Of a stretch of DNA of 41,501 bases, positions 32,743-41,501 are shown in pieces. The notes under the pieces are model-generated. The model was not told the origin of the DNA, did no database searches, and worked only from the letters and a program-made list of their open reading frames with translations. Source of the stretch: Chara braunii (lineage: Eukaryota; Streptophyta; Charophyceae; Charales; Characeae); NCBI GenBank assembly GCA_003427395.1, contig BFEA01000052.1, forward strand, positions 2,341,400 through 2,382,900, given 5' to 3'. Each line of letters opens with the position of its first letter. The first letter of the stretch is position 1. The position numbers and the translations under genes were made by a program.

Positions 32743-33584
32743 CGATCATGGAGTGGTGATGATGATGGGTGACATGATCGAAAGAAAAGAGTAATTATTG
32801 GCGAAGCAAGACTTCCTTCAGCAACTCAAGCCTGGCATTCCCAACCAACCCCACACGGCTCAACTACCACCCAAGGAAGCCTCTTTTTCCTCGCACGGTT
32901 GTACATCCCAAATCAGTTCCGAGGATGCAACCCCCTGGCACCTGACCCCCTCGCCTCCGTACCCTTTTATTTTGCAACCAAATTACCTCCTTCAGAAATC
33001 TCCAACAACAACAAAAGAACACCTTCAAAAATGATTCTAGCTGCCAATTCTGTCCTCCCCCCTTCGTCACATGATGAACCTGTATCTTCAGAAAAATCTC
33101 TCCCCCCCCCCCCCCCCCCTTCCTCCTACCCTCGCAAACCTCCTTCCAACGACGCCAGCAATTCAGCATCCACTCCCTGATCAATCTTTCATCGCAGGCC
33201 TGTCATCACTCTCCTTGTCCCTCTTCCTAATCAGACAGGCCCCCCTATAAACAGTGTCCCCAGCCATTCTTGCAACTCACACCCCTCTTATTCCCACGTT
33301 CGATTTTCACACGTCTCTTCCAGAGAAACATCCCTGCGTTTTTTTTTTTTCGTTGAACAATCAGTTCCGCCCGCAACTCTTTACCAAGGTATGATTTAAG
33401 CTTTTCGGTTCGGGCCTGGGGCAGCAGTGAAATCAGCAGAGGCCACTTCGACAAGGTGCTGTTGCAGGCTTGCGAACCTTGAAAGGTAGTTTCGTCAACG
33501 TAGGCTCGTGCGAACTGGTTGGTTTACGGGAGGGAGTTCACGACAACTCCCTTTCCACAAGGAGACATCATCCCTGTCCTGCTG

Positions 33585-34110
33585 TTTGATACAGTTCTCC
33601 ATTGGTCGATGGAGGGAGACAGACGGCCACTGCATGCCAATCGCAGAGGATGCAACTACTTCGTGCAAGTCGGCCCTGCTCCTCCAAGATGGTACTGAAG
33701 ATGGTACCAAAACCGACTAGACACCATCGTGGTCTTCATGTCGGTCCCATGGTCGGTGAAATGAAACGCCAAAGAATCGTCCAGCTGTGTCCTGCCGTCT
33801 AATACAGTTCTCCATTGCGGAGGCGTACAGACTGCCACTGCATGCATATCGCAGACCGCAACTACCTGGTGAAAACCGTCTAGTCCAACCTGAGCCTGGC
33901 CGACGCCTACGTCCTGGCCGCCCTGCTCATCCGCGATGGCGTCAGAGCTGACAAGACACCGTGGTGTCCTTCACATTTGTCCCACATTTTGGTTAACGAC
34001 TGTCCCACGGTAAAAGCCTAGTGGCCTTCATGTTGGTCCCACATGGCTAACGACTATCCCACGGGGACCGTGGTGGTCCTCACGTAAGTCCCACATTGCG
34101 GATCCCATAT
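33585..34110 (+). repeat. Interleaved direct repeats
   Basis: ACAGTTCTCCATTG and GCCACTGCATGC blocks occur at about 33590-33650 and 33800-33855. A GTGGTCTTCATGT-GGTCCCAC unit of ~60 bp repeats at about 33728, 33960, 34020 and 34066. No gene recognised. Confidence 0.6.
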
Positions 34111-34216
34111 TTGGGATGATGGTAGTCCCAAGGTAGGTTGGAAGCAAACCTGTATGACGGCCAAGGAGTCGGCTCTGGTCACCATGACCTGTTCTCAGCC
34201 ATCAGTTTTCGATACA

Positions 34217-34322
34217 ACTGTCTTCACCCGAATAGAACGCCTGGTCATTACAGCTGCACTTGGTGACTTTCAGTCCAGATGCGGCGATAACGACCAGGCG
34301 TTCTATTTGAGCGAAGACGGTA
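34217..34322. mobile_element. Palindromic MITE copy B
   Basis: Left ACTGTCTTCACCCGAATAG; right reverse complement TACCGTCTTCGCTCAAATAG. The arms pair over about 40 bp (both include AGAACGCCTGGTC), so the element folds nearly end to end. Confidence 0.8.
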
Positions 34323-34429
34323 GTAGAAAATGCCCACCTTTCAATCACAGCCCCCCGAAAGGGAAACGCGGCAAATTGATCCCACAGACTCTCACAGAGT
34401 AGTTGCCATTTTCTTGGCTAGCTGTACTC

Positions 34430-34708
34430 GGCAAATTGCTCACAAGTCTCCAGAAGATTATGTCATTCCATTGATTCGAAAGCCATTTGTCGATCGGCAA
34501 ATTGAAAGCCACTCCATCTCATGGTGAGTGATTTGCCTCACAAGCCTCCAGAAGATGATGTCATTCCATTGATTCGAAAGCCATTTAGAAAGCCACTCCA
34601 TCTCATGGTGATTTGCCTCACAAGCCTCCAGAAGATGATGTCATTCCATTGATTCGAAAGCCATTTATCAATCGGCAAATTGAAAGTCACTCCATCTCAT
34701 GGTGATGA
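34430..34708 (+). repeat. Three tandem units (80-100 bp) just beyond the AAA ATPase stop
   Basis: Each contains CACAAG(C/T)CTCCAGAAGAT, ATGTCATTCCATTGATTCG, AAAGCCATTT and CACTCCATCTCATGGTGA. The middle unit lacks the GATCGGCAAATTG part. Probably in or near the 3' untranslated region of the gene (stop at 34854). Confidence 0.85.
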
Positions 34709-34853
34709 AGCACGAATACTCCCTTCGCGGAATCATACTTCGCATGTCGGCAATTCGAATCCCTCTTCCGCCGGTCGAAATCATTTTGCAGTGACATGTC
34801 TCTGCTTTCATGTCAGCTCCTCGCCATGATGTAAAAAACCCTCTTTGCTCCTC

Positions 34854-34967
34854 TTACATGAAGTAGCTCAGGGTTGTCCTCTTTCTAGAACCACCCTCTC
34901 CGTACAGTTCATTCCACTGCACAAGCTCGCTCATGCAGGATGCTTCAGCTGATACGCTTGCACACAC
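34854..34967 (-). CDS. AAA ATPase terminal exon with stop codon
   Basis: 114 nt including TAA (34854-34856). The acceptor AACAAACAG precedes GTGTGTGCAAGC. It encodes [10 protein letters not shown], then [18 protein letters not shown] and ends TLSYFM. The YGEGGSRK motif and the SYF(L/M) end are diagnostic of the plant family. No clear AATAAA signal is visible in the next ~150 bases. Confidence 0.93.
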   Translation of the reverse strand: MCASVSAEASCMSELVQWNELYGEGGSRKRTTLSYFM

Positions 34968-35805
34968 CTGTTTGTTAAAGATGTGGGCAAATCCAACCAC
35001 ACCATGCAAGGAGAGAGGGCAAAGATAAGACTCACTTCTTTGCAGTTTAAGCGGCCTCTGTTTTTCAAGAGTGAGACATTAACAAACGTGTGTGTTTCGG
35101 ATTTTCACCACAACAGTGGATCCAAATCGAAGCAGCTTTTTTTTTTTTTTTTTTTTTTTTTAAATCGAAGCAGCTTTAGTCCTTTTGCGGACAATGAAAA
35201 AACAAGTTCAGACAATCCAACAATGAAACAGTTGTGCCTCTACAGCTACGTAGCACCGTGTTCGCGTTCGGAGGCGAACGCGAACATGTTCACTGTCGAT
35301 TGAAGGGGTGCGAACACGTTCGCCGTGCTACGCAGCTCTACAGCAAGTACGATGGAGCACAACAAATCCATTGCAATTAAAATCCATATGTCAACTAGCT
35401 TCTTTCCGTTGGCTTTCTTCGAGGTACCCCTTGCAGCTCCCCTTTTCCTATGCATGTGTGTGTGCGAGCGAGAGAGAGACACAGCAATAGAGAGTGACAG
35501 CACCTAGGCTACCAGAGTGGCCCGGGGTCACTTGCCCGGCCTGGCCAAAAAAAAAAAGAAAAAAAAAAGATGTTTTTGTTTTATTTTGTATTTTAAATTT
35601 GGTAAAGAATTTCAATGTGACCCTGAGGCAAACGTTGTTCAGTTTATTTTTCCGCATAACATAGTTTTTTTTCCGGAAGTTTTCTCGAGTTTTTTTTTTC
35701 TTTTTTCTTTTTTTTGCTGGGACCTTCTCTGGTCCTTGCACGGGCTGGCCACCCCGGACCCGGGCGGCCCGGCTGGTAGCCTAGGACAGCACACACACAC
35801 ACATG

Positions 35806-35869
<64 letters not shown>

Positions 35870-35870
35870 N

Positions 35871-35961
<91 letters not shown>

Positions 35962-38900
35962 ACTTCAAACCACCGACCACCCCGCCTAGTGACCCGTTCC
36001 ATGAACTCTGATGAAAACCCCTTCTGGGGATCACAAAGGTTTTTGCACAGACCTGCTCCCTGGCTGCCTTCATGTCTTCCATATCCAGAGGACGGATAAA
36101 TGGTGGCTTGCCACCATAGGTTTCTGGGACATATTCTCTCTGTTCAGTTTTTGCTTTGTCCCTCTCCTGCACAACAAAGGACACACCCAACATTTTCAGA
36201 CTTGAAAGAACTCAAAAACACTGCCCAATTACTTCAGATACTACTTTCACAATTACAAAGCCACTGATTACTCACTCAAAATCATGGCTACTCAGTTGGG
36301 TTCTCTTGTTTCAGAATTGCCATATCATTGTTTCAGAATTGCCATATCATTTTTTTCAGCATTCAACACTGAATCAACAGTACATCGTTTGACGCTTTGC
36401 CGCGCCTTCGGCCTGAGGTGAAGGGCATAGTCTAATCTCTAGACCATTACGCCCTTCTTTATAACTAGAGGTGATTGCAAAGGCCAACCCAACTCGGAGA
36501 TAGCTGCTTTTCTATGAAATCTACAGAGGTAAAACGAGACGCAATGACATCTCACTCTACTGACATGACATAACCGCCATTTTCATAAGAAGTGCCACAT
36601 CTAGCATTGCTTTGTGTCCTTTTATAACAGGCGTTCCAAGATAGCTCAGCATGAAACCAAACCAGCCCACTCGATGGTCCCAGCCTCCAGTTTCGTGCAT
36701 GCATCCAGAACTCTGGGGCGATGGTCCCTGAAGTACTGGTGTGCATAAAACCACCCTTAACCCTAAAGCTCATGTAGTTTAAGAAACTCGGCTCTTGAGG
36801 CTGAGGGTGCCGGTTCGAATCCGTATCTGCACAGAGCAGATCCAAAGCCGGCAAGTACTGACTGTCCGACCGTCATGCGGTAATCGGATTCCTTGTGTTC
36901 TTTTAGCCAAGCCAAACACTCAAAGGCAAGCATTTTTTTTTTTTTTTTTTTTTAATCCTCATGTATACCACAAATTCTTGCCATGCAATCACACTTTCTC
37001 CCTGTCACTCAACCCTGTTCAAAATGGAGGGTGATAAGCATGCGAAGCAATATGCAACCTTCTGGCCGTACTCACTGCCATCCGTTGAAGGACCAGTACA
37101 TGCTAGCCATCAGCCGCACACCCCTTTCGGAGCCAACAAAATTTTAGGTGAGGGTCAATCAGATTCTCAACTTGGCTGGGGCAATGGCATAGTGTGGAGA
37201 GCCGGCAGAGGCCCAAAAATGAAAAATCCGACAAATTGCCGCTACCTGGCCACCATTTATTTCGTGGTTAAGAGTCTTAAGACTTTTTTTTTTCTTATTT
37301 TTTAAATATTTTTTTCCCGGAAAGATCATGACCAAATCTACAGACCCTCCAATTTTCAGATTTTTTAATGAATTCTTCTGACCGTGAAAAATCGCTGAAA
37401 TTGGGGTACGTACGACGTACTACGTTTCCCATTCACCCACAAGTAGTAGAGTGGCAAAAAACAAGAATGAGACAAATTGGCACGGCATCTATTTCACCGA
37501 CTAAAACTTTTTAATTATTATTATTTTAAAATGTTTTTCGTGGAGAGATCACAACCAAATCTACAGACTCTTCAATAATATTCAGAGTTTTCAAGGCATT
37601 CTTCTGAGAGCAAAAAATCACAGAAGTTAGGGTACTTTTTCCTTCAGTCCACACGTTGGAGTAGCAAAAATGAAAAATGTGACGAATTGGCGCTGCATTT
37701 ATTTCATGGTCTAAATTTTTTATTTTTATTTTTCAACGTTCCAAACTGTTTTTAATATTTTTTCCGTAAAGAGCACGACCTAATCTACAGCTCTCACATT
37801 TTCATATTTTTTCCCTTATTTTTCTGAGCACAAAAAATCGCCACAGTTGGCAAGTGAAAATTGAGGGACTTGCCCCGCCTGCGCCTCCCGGTCGGCGCCC
37901 CCCCCTAAAGACCCGCTCTAACTCACCCAAATGCCAGTTTAAGAGGCAGAAATCCCACTAACTTGATTAGCATGCAGCATACTGACCAAAAAGCGTCTAC
38001 TGATGCACCGCACCAAAACCGAGGACACCGTAAGTTTGACAGAGCGAAACGCTCTACAGAGGCATGAGCGATGTTGTGAACATGATGATGTTTTGAGCTG
38101 AGCACGAAACCACGTGCAACATCCGATCAATCAGCACCACCCACTCATTCAGAGGACAAAAGCGTTTTGGAAATCATGGAAAGGCCACCCATTAGCCTGG
38201 CAGGCCAAGCTCAGCTGGTAACATCTCAAGGTCGTCGCCCTTTTCAAAAACAAAACAAAATAAAGCTGGAACAAACAAGTAGAAAAGGAAAGAAGCATAA
38301 AGATATATATAAACATTTTCATTTATTTATTTTTTCGTTTCGTCATCAGCACTGTGAGGAACATACACGCATCGATGCGGCCACGTCCTACCTTTTTCTC
38401 GCGGTCAAGAATCTCCCTTATTGGTCTGTACGCGGCAGTCACACACAAGTTCTGCACATCAAATCATTCAAAGTCAGCAGCCTTTCTTATCCGGCTGATG
38501 GATGACCTAAATTATGTAATCCACTCCGGCGGGCATACTCACACTAGGCCTTTTTCGACTCAGCTCTGGATGTAATTACATTAGTTAAAGACGCATCCAG
38601 ATCCGCTCAGACACGTTTAGAAGAGCACTATAGCATCATCCAATCATCCACGATCACATATTTGAGACTGGAGCACCCCCCCCCCCCCCCCCCCCCCACC
38701 CACCCAACCAAGGGCATGCATACTCACACTATGACTTTTCGACTCAGCTCTTACAGTCCGATGCATCCAGCCAGATCCGCTCAGATACATTTAGAAAAGC
38801 ACTAGCACAATCCAATCATCCATGATCAGTGATCACATATTTGAGACAGGAATGCAATACAATCCAACTTAAAAAAATAATAATAATAATAATTGAAAAT

Positions 38901-40704
38901 AATTTGAAATAAGTCAAATAAAATTAATAAATAATTTAAAATGAATAAATTCCAATCAAGTTGTGAATCAACACTCAAATGCAATACTATGCAGCTGCAC
39001 ACGGCAGCGAGAAGAAACCCCTTGTAAATGGGCCCACGTTGAGCCTTCGATTCCCCAATTCCAACGCAAAACGCATCAACTAGGGTGACGAAACAAGATG
39101 TACCTGCATGGCACACGATGTAAATGGCAGAGGTGAGTTTTGCCACCGGGGAGAGAACAGAGATGTTGCAATAAACATCCACAGGTCGAGAAGCGGAATT
39201 GCAAAAGGACACCAGACCAGGGGAGGGGCTGAGGAGAGTGAAACTGTGGGTATAGTACATCTAGGTGAATCTAGGGGATGGGGAGTAGGAGCCACAAGGG
39301 ATGTTGGGTTACGCGCGTTGGGGGAGGCAGCAGGAGGGTTAATTTAAGCCACCAGTGCATGGCCCCGGCCAAGTTGAAAATCCGATCGAGACTCTCCTAA
39401 AATTTCGGAGGTTCGAAACAGGGTGTCCGAAAGGCCAGTAGCAAAAAAAACGTCCCATGCCGTGGGGTGGCACTAGGCCTGCCTACTGTCTTCACCCAAA
39501 TAGAACCCTCCGGTCATTATCGCTGCATCTGGACTGAAAGTTGGGCCAAATGCAGCTACAATGACCGTGCGTTCTATTCGGGTGAAGACAGTAACAAAAA
39601 ATAATCTGCCGTCCTCCAGGCGAGCCTGGAATTCTTCAGTCGTAAGTTTTCTGCAGATGGGATACGCAAAGGGCAACTCCGAGGGGTCTCACAATTCCAA
39701 GGCAGAGAGCTGCACAGCCTCATGCTATGCTTCCCGCATAACAGAAGAGTGACAACGTGTTATGGGTCCAGTTATGCTTCCGTTCGTGGAGGAAAGGCGG
39801 GGACTAAGGCACAGACCGATAATTTCATTCACGCTGTAAGGAAGCGAGAGTGTACAGGTATTCGATGATTACAGAGCATATGCTTTCTATTCAAATCTCG
39901 AAAATGAAAAACTGTTGTAACTTGTACGGTTGTTGTGGCACATAACAGGCATTACCTGGCAAAGGGAGGTCTTCCCTCTGTGTCAATCAATGAGAAATGC
40001 TATGATCGTGGCTTCGGTTTCTTCGAGTACACTTATGCACGGGCTTGTAAAGAAGGGTGTGGGATAGAGGTATATATACACGTTAGGCGGGAGGGATTGA
40101 CCTCACACCATGAGTCGGATCTACTTTTCAGGATCTTCTAATCCTCCTGATGTACAACGCGCGGGGTAGTTGAAACGCGTAGGGGAGTGGCCGCGTGGGA
40201 AGGACGGGGAGTGTGTCGTGTTACTTTCTGTCTTCAAAGATTCTTGGTGTGATCTGTCACTTTGGTTTTACGACTCTGTGTAAAACATGTGTAATGGAAT
40301 GTGGCCATGGGTGTTCATTTCGCATCTGTTCTCATGGTTGATGCTGTAGTGCCAAGCAGTATTTCAAAATTCCAATTCAATATGGGCTGCACATCAGGTC
40401 TGTGTTTGATAGCTTATTATGAGGCTGTACTGGGATCCACTGAGCAGATGTGTATGTAATGGGGGGTTGCTTATATAATGGGGGGTTGCTTATATAATGG
40501 GGGGTTGGTTTGGCAACTTGGGTCGTTTGCAGACACCAAGGGTGTACGTCGTTCCGGCCACATACCTTCAGATCGCTCCCGGAATATCCTTCGGTGATCA
40601 CTGCGAGTTCGTTGAAGTCGAAACCATCCTCCAAATCTTCCTTGGCCAGTATGACTTTCAAGATTTTGACCCTGTTCTCGTGGTCCGGAAGGTTCACCAT
40701 CAGC
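34854..40704 (-). CDS. C-terminal part of an ATAD1/Msp1-type AAA ATPase, four exons, 5' end outside the window
   Basis: Spliced partial gene on the minus strand. Coding exons in order of transcription are 40704-40566, 38451-38392, 36166-36053 and 34967-34854 (427 nt including TAA). All introns between them start GT and end AG. The exon at 40704 is entered in phase 2; all later junctions are phase 0. The conceptual C-terminus of about 141 residues matches the end of plant meiotic-clade AAA ATPases (the family of Arabidopsis DAA1 and relatives of ATAD1/Msp1/spastin): [68 protein letters not shown] and final SYFM. This covers the AAA lid subdomain and C-terminal helix. The P-loop and Walker B exons must lie beyond 41501; I see no further exon in 40705-41501. 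Family members are hexameric ATPases that remodel or extract proteins; substrate and location cannot be read here. There are no frameshifts or internal stops, so the gene looks intact. Confidence 0.93.
35246..35335. mobile_element. 90-bp MITE with perfect 8-bp target duplication, in an AAA ATPase intron
   Basis: Flanked by CTCTACAG at 35238-35245 and 35336-35343. Ends: CTACGTAGCACCG and, inverted, CTGCGTAGCACGG. The interior is rich in TTCGCGTTCG/GCGAACATGTTC words and self-complementary. 8-bp duplications suggest a hAT-mobilised element. Confidence 0.8.
35504..35784. mobile_element. 281-bp hAT-like nonautonomous element, in an AAA ATPase intron
   Basis: Flanked by a perfect 8-bp duplication GACAGCAC (35496-35503 and 35785-35792). 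Inverted ends are CTAGGCTACCAG on both sides. GC-rich subtermini (GCCCGGGGTCAC at the left, GGACCCGGGCGGCCC at the right) surround an A/T-run interior. No coding capacity. Confidence 0.82.
35811..35958. repeat. (GA)n microsatellite with a single N
   Basis: About 147 bases of GA in an AAA ATPase intron, directly after the hAT-like element and a short AC tract. The N at 35870 probably marks an unresolved length. Confidence 0.95.
36053..36166 (-). CDS. AAA ATPase exon n-1
   Basis: 114 nt, phase 0 at both ends. The acceptor is TTGTTGTGCAG; the donor is GAGCAG followed by GTCTGTGC. It encodes a charged linker ([11 protein letters not shown]) and then [17 protein letters not shown], matching the conserved RPLNMEDM element of plant members. 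The open frame continues past the donor into intron sequence, which is non-homologous. Confidence 0.93.
36764..36953 (+). mobile_element. Candidate tRNA-derived SINE
   Basis: A pol III type 2 promoter pattern: an A-box-like AAAGCTCATGTAGTTTAAG (36764-36782) and a perfect B box GGTTCGAATCC (36812-36822). About 110 bp of unrelated body and a T-run (36931-36953) follow. The T-stem downstream of the B box does not pair well, so it is not a functional tRNA. Lies in the AAA ATPase intron between 36166 and 38392. Confidence 0.5.
37214..37860 (-). repeat. Three tandem ~210-bp units inside an AAA ATPase intron
   Basis: Units start about 37214, 37454 and 37663, each with GACAAATTGGC, CATTTATTTC, AAATCTACAGA, TTTTCTGA and AAAAATCG words. 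AT-rich and moderately diverged. Confidence 0.75.
38392..38451 (-). CDS. AAA ATPase exon n-2 (20 codons)
   Basis: Exactly 60 nt, preceded by GATGTGCAG and followed by GTAGGACG. It encodes [13 protein letters not shown] and ends in EKK, the segment that directly follows GYSGSDLK in plant homologues. It is too short to stand out as an open frame and was found from the family pattern. Phase 0 at both ends. Confidence 0.92.
38533..38850. repeat. Tandem pair of the CATACTCACA repeat, in an AAA ATPase intron flank
   Basis: Units 38533-38672 and 38718-38850 share GCATACTCACACTA, TTTTCGACTCAGCTCT, CATCCAG, AGATCCGCTCAGA, CCAATCATCCA and GATCACATATTTGAGAC. A C-run (38677-38697) separates them. Lies just upstream of the 60-nt exon. 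Confidence 0.8.
39484..39593. mobile_element. Palindromic MITE copy C, in an AAA ATPase intron
   Basis: Ends TACTGTCTTCACCC and GGGTGAAGACAGTA are exact inverses, and the arms match over about 50 bp. TA at both outer edges suggests a TA target duplication, as in Tc1/mariner-derived MITEs. Lies in the intron between the exons at 40566 and 38451. Confidence 0.85.
40445..40508 (+). repeat. 21-bp tandem repeat near an exon donor
   Basis: TAATGGGGGGTTGCTTATA units, about two and a half copies, ending 57 bp from the donor side of the 40566-40704 exon. Confidence 0.85.
40566..40704 (-). CDS. AAA ATPase exon n-3 (AAA lid region)
   Basis: 139 nt. The acceptor is CCAAGCCAG before GCTGATGG; the donor is GATCTGAAG followed by GTATGTGG. 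It encodes the segment from [11 protein letters not shown] through [11 protein letters not shown] to GYSGSDLK. This segment normally follows an arginine-rich RRLPR motif in plant members, which fits the split arginine codon at the 5' boundary. Confidence 0.93.
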
Positions 40705-40732
40705 CTGGCTTGGACATAATACGTACCACAAA

Positions 40733-41215
40733 GTACCAGCACACAATAAGTATACCAGCAATAATCTCAAGCTGGGCCTACCCAGGAGTACCACGAGTAC
40801 CAGCATACAATAAAAGTAAACCAGCAATTACCTCAAGCTAGGCGCTTCCCAGAAGTACCAGAACGACCAGCACACAATAGGTACCAGCAATAAGCTCAAG
40901 CTGGGGCTCCCCAGAAGTACCAGAAGGACCACCACCACACAATAATTACCAACAACAACGATAAAATAAATTACGAAGAAGATGACATGAGCATTACTTT
41001 CATGCCGCTATCAACTTCCTCATCGCCTCACCTCAACTCACACTGCTGAGGAAAAATCCTTCCACTCATACGCCCAAAGTACCATCTGGGGCACCCCAAA
41101 AGTACCATCTGGGGCTCCCCAGAAGTACTAGATGTGACAGCACACAATAGGTACTACCAGCAATACCCTCAAGCTGAGGCTTCCCGGAGGTACCAGCAGT
41201 AAATTAGTACCACCA
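40733..41215 (-). repeat. Degenerate ~60-bp tandem array upstream of the AAA ATPase exon
   Basis: Units contain GTACCAGCA, ACACAATA, AATA(A/C)(T/C)CTCAAGCT and CCCAGAAGTACCAG at about 40733, 40798, 40866, 40920, 41090 and 41150. Presumably intron sequence of the minus-strand gene; no further exon seen. Confidence 0.7.
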
Positions 41216-41286
41216 GATTTGTTCTCAAGAATCTCAACTCAATAGCGAGCAAAAAATCTTCAATGTTCCTTTTAAGTGCCGAAAGT

Positions 41287-41501
41287 CAGTGTTGCACACC
41301 CCGACCGTCGGCGACCCTTGACTGGTTGGCTGGTCGGCACCTACTGGTCGGGGGTTATCAGCGCCCCGCAAAAAAAAAAAAAAAAAACGTTTAAAAAACA
41401 TATATATATTTTTTGGGTCCAGAACCCCTAATAACCCCACGAACACCCCCATACGAACCCCAAATACTCCCATACAACCCCCCAACACCCACAAAACGCC
41501 C
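41287..41501 (-). mobile_element. Second copy of the hAT-like element, cut by the window edge
   Basis: Begins CAGTGTTGCACACCCC and continues CGACCCTTGACTGG, TTGGCTGGTCGGCACC, TACTGGTCGGGGGTTATCAG and then an A-run. This is the reverse complement of the right half of the 3109-3578 element. The interior turns C-rich (ACCCCC words), corresponding to where copy 1 has poly-G. The far end and target duplication lie outside the window. Confidence 0.75.

Larger units (their letters stand above)
31300..33580. other. No recognisable gene apart from simple repeats
   Basis: Open frames at 31323-31705 and 32798-33184 have no similarity I can name. C- and CT-tracts break the region. Confidence 0.45.

Noticed and set aside
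35517-36011. Arg-Glu-rich frame over the GA tract
   Set aside because: Microsatellite translation on the opposite strand of a real intron.
36764-36830. Functional tRNA gene
   Set aside because: The T-stem and acceptor stem do not pair and the anticodon loop would be nine bases.
38335-38360. CTGATGACGAAAC on the minus strand, resembling a hammerhead core
   Set aside because: CUGAUGA and GAAA are adjacent with no room for stem II, and no paired stem III or NUH is present.
40705-41286. A further upstream exon of the AAA ATPase
   Set aside because: No FDLDEAV- or RRLPR-like coding segment with splice sites is visible; the region is a tandem array.

Overview
This window is nuclear DNA from a plant-lineage eukaryote. 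The best guess is a streptophyte (charophyte) alga such as Chara; I infer this from texture and protein similarity and did not search any database. Three things point there: a split AAA-ATPase gene with a C-terminus typical of land-plant and algal homologues, decayed copies of plastid psbA and mitochondrial nad6, and a retroelement with an upstream GIY-YIG domain of the kind known from green lineages. Gene density is very low. Long microsatellites and homopolymers are everywhere, and most of the DNA is decayed transposon.

Layout. 1-2.8 kb: microsatellites and small repeats, with one palindromic MITE. 2.83-2.93 kb: a U6 snRNA retropseudogene. 3.0-3.6 kb: a second MITE copy split by a 470-bp hAT-like element with a perfect 8-bp target duplication. 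3.6-5.9 kb: simple and dispersed repeats. 5.94-6.38 kb: a tandem array of three type III hammerhead ribozyme-like motifs, the first with an intact catalytic core; this is the most unusual signal in the window. 6.5-12.5 kb: an AT-richer, microsatellite-poor stretch with no recognisable gene. 12.7-13.2 kb: second copy of a repeat also found at 4.4 kb. 14.1-14.5 kb: nad6 remnant. 15.75-22.03 kb: a dead Penelope-like retroelement on the minus strand, flanked by two ~400-bp direct repeats, with its GIY-YIG nuclease upstream of the reverse transcriptase. 22-34 kb: repeat arrays, a psbA remnant (25.1 kb) and compound GT/GA microsatellites.

34.85-40.70 kb (minus strand) holds the only convincing cellular gene: the last four coding exons of an ATAD1/Msp1-type (meiotic-clade) AAA ATPase, with canonical GT/AG sites, consistent phases and a proper stop. 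Its upstream exons lie beyond the right edge. Its introns are 1.1-2.2 kb and carry a 90-bp MITE, a 281-bp hAT-like element, a tRNA-derived SINE candidate, a palindromic MITE and several tandem arrays. A second copy of the 3.1-kb hAT-like element runs off the right edge at 41.29 kb.

No operons, CRISPR arrays or intact transposase genes are visible. Nearly all other open frames are low-complexity translations of microsatellites or shadows.
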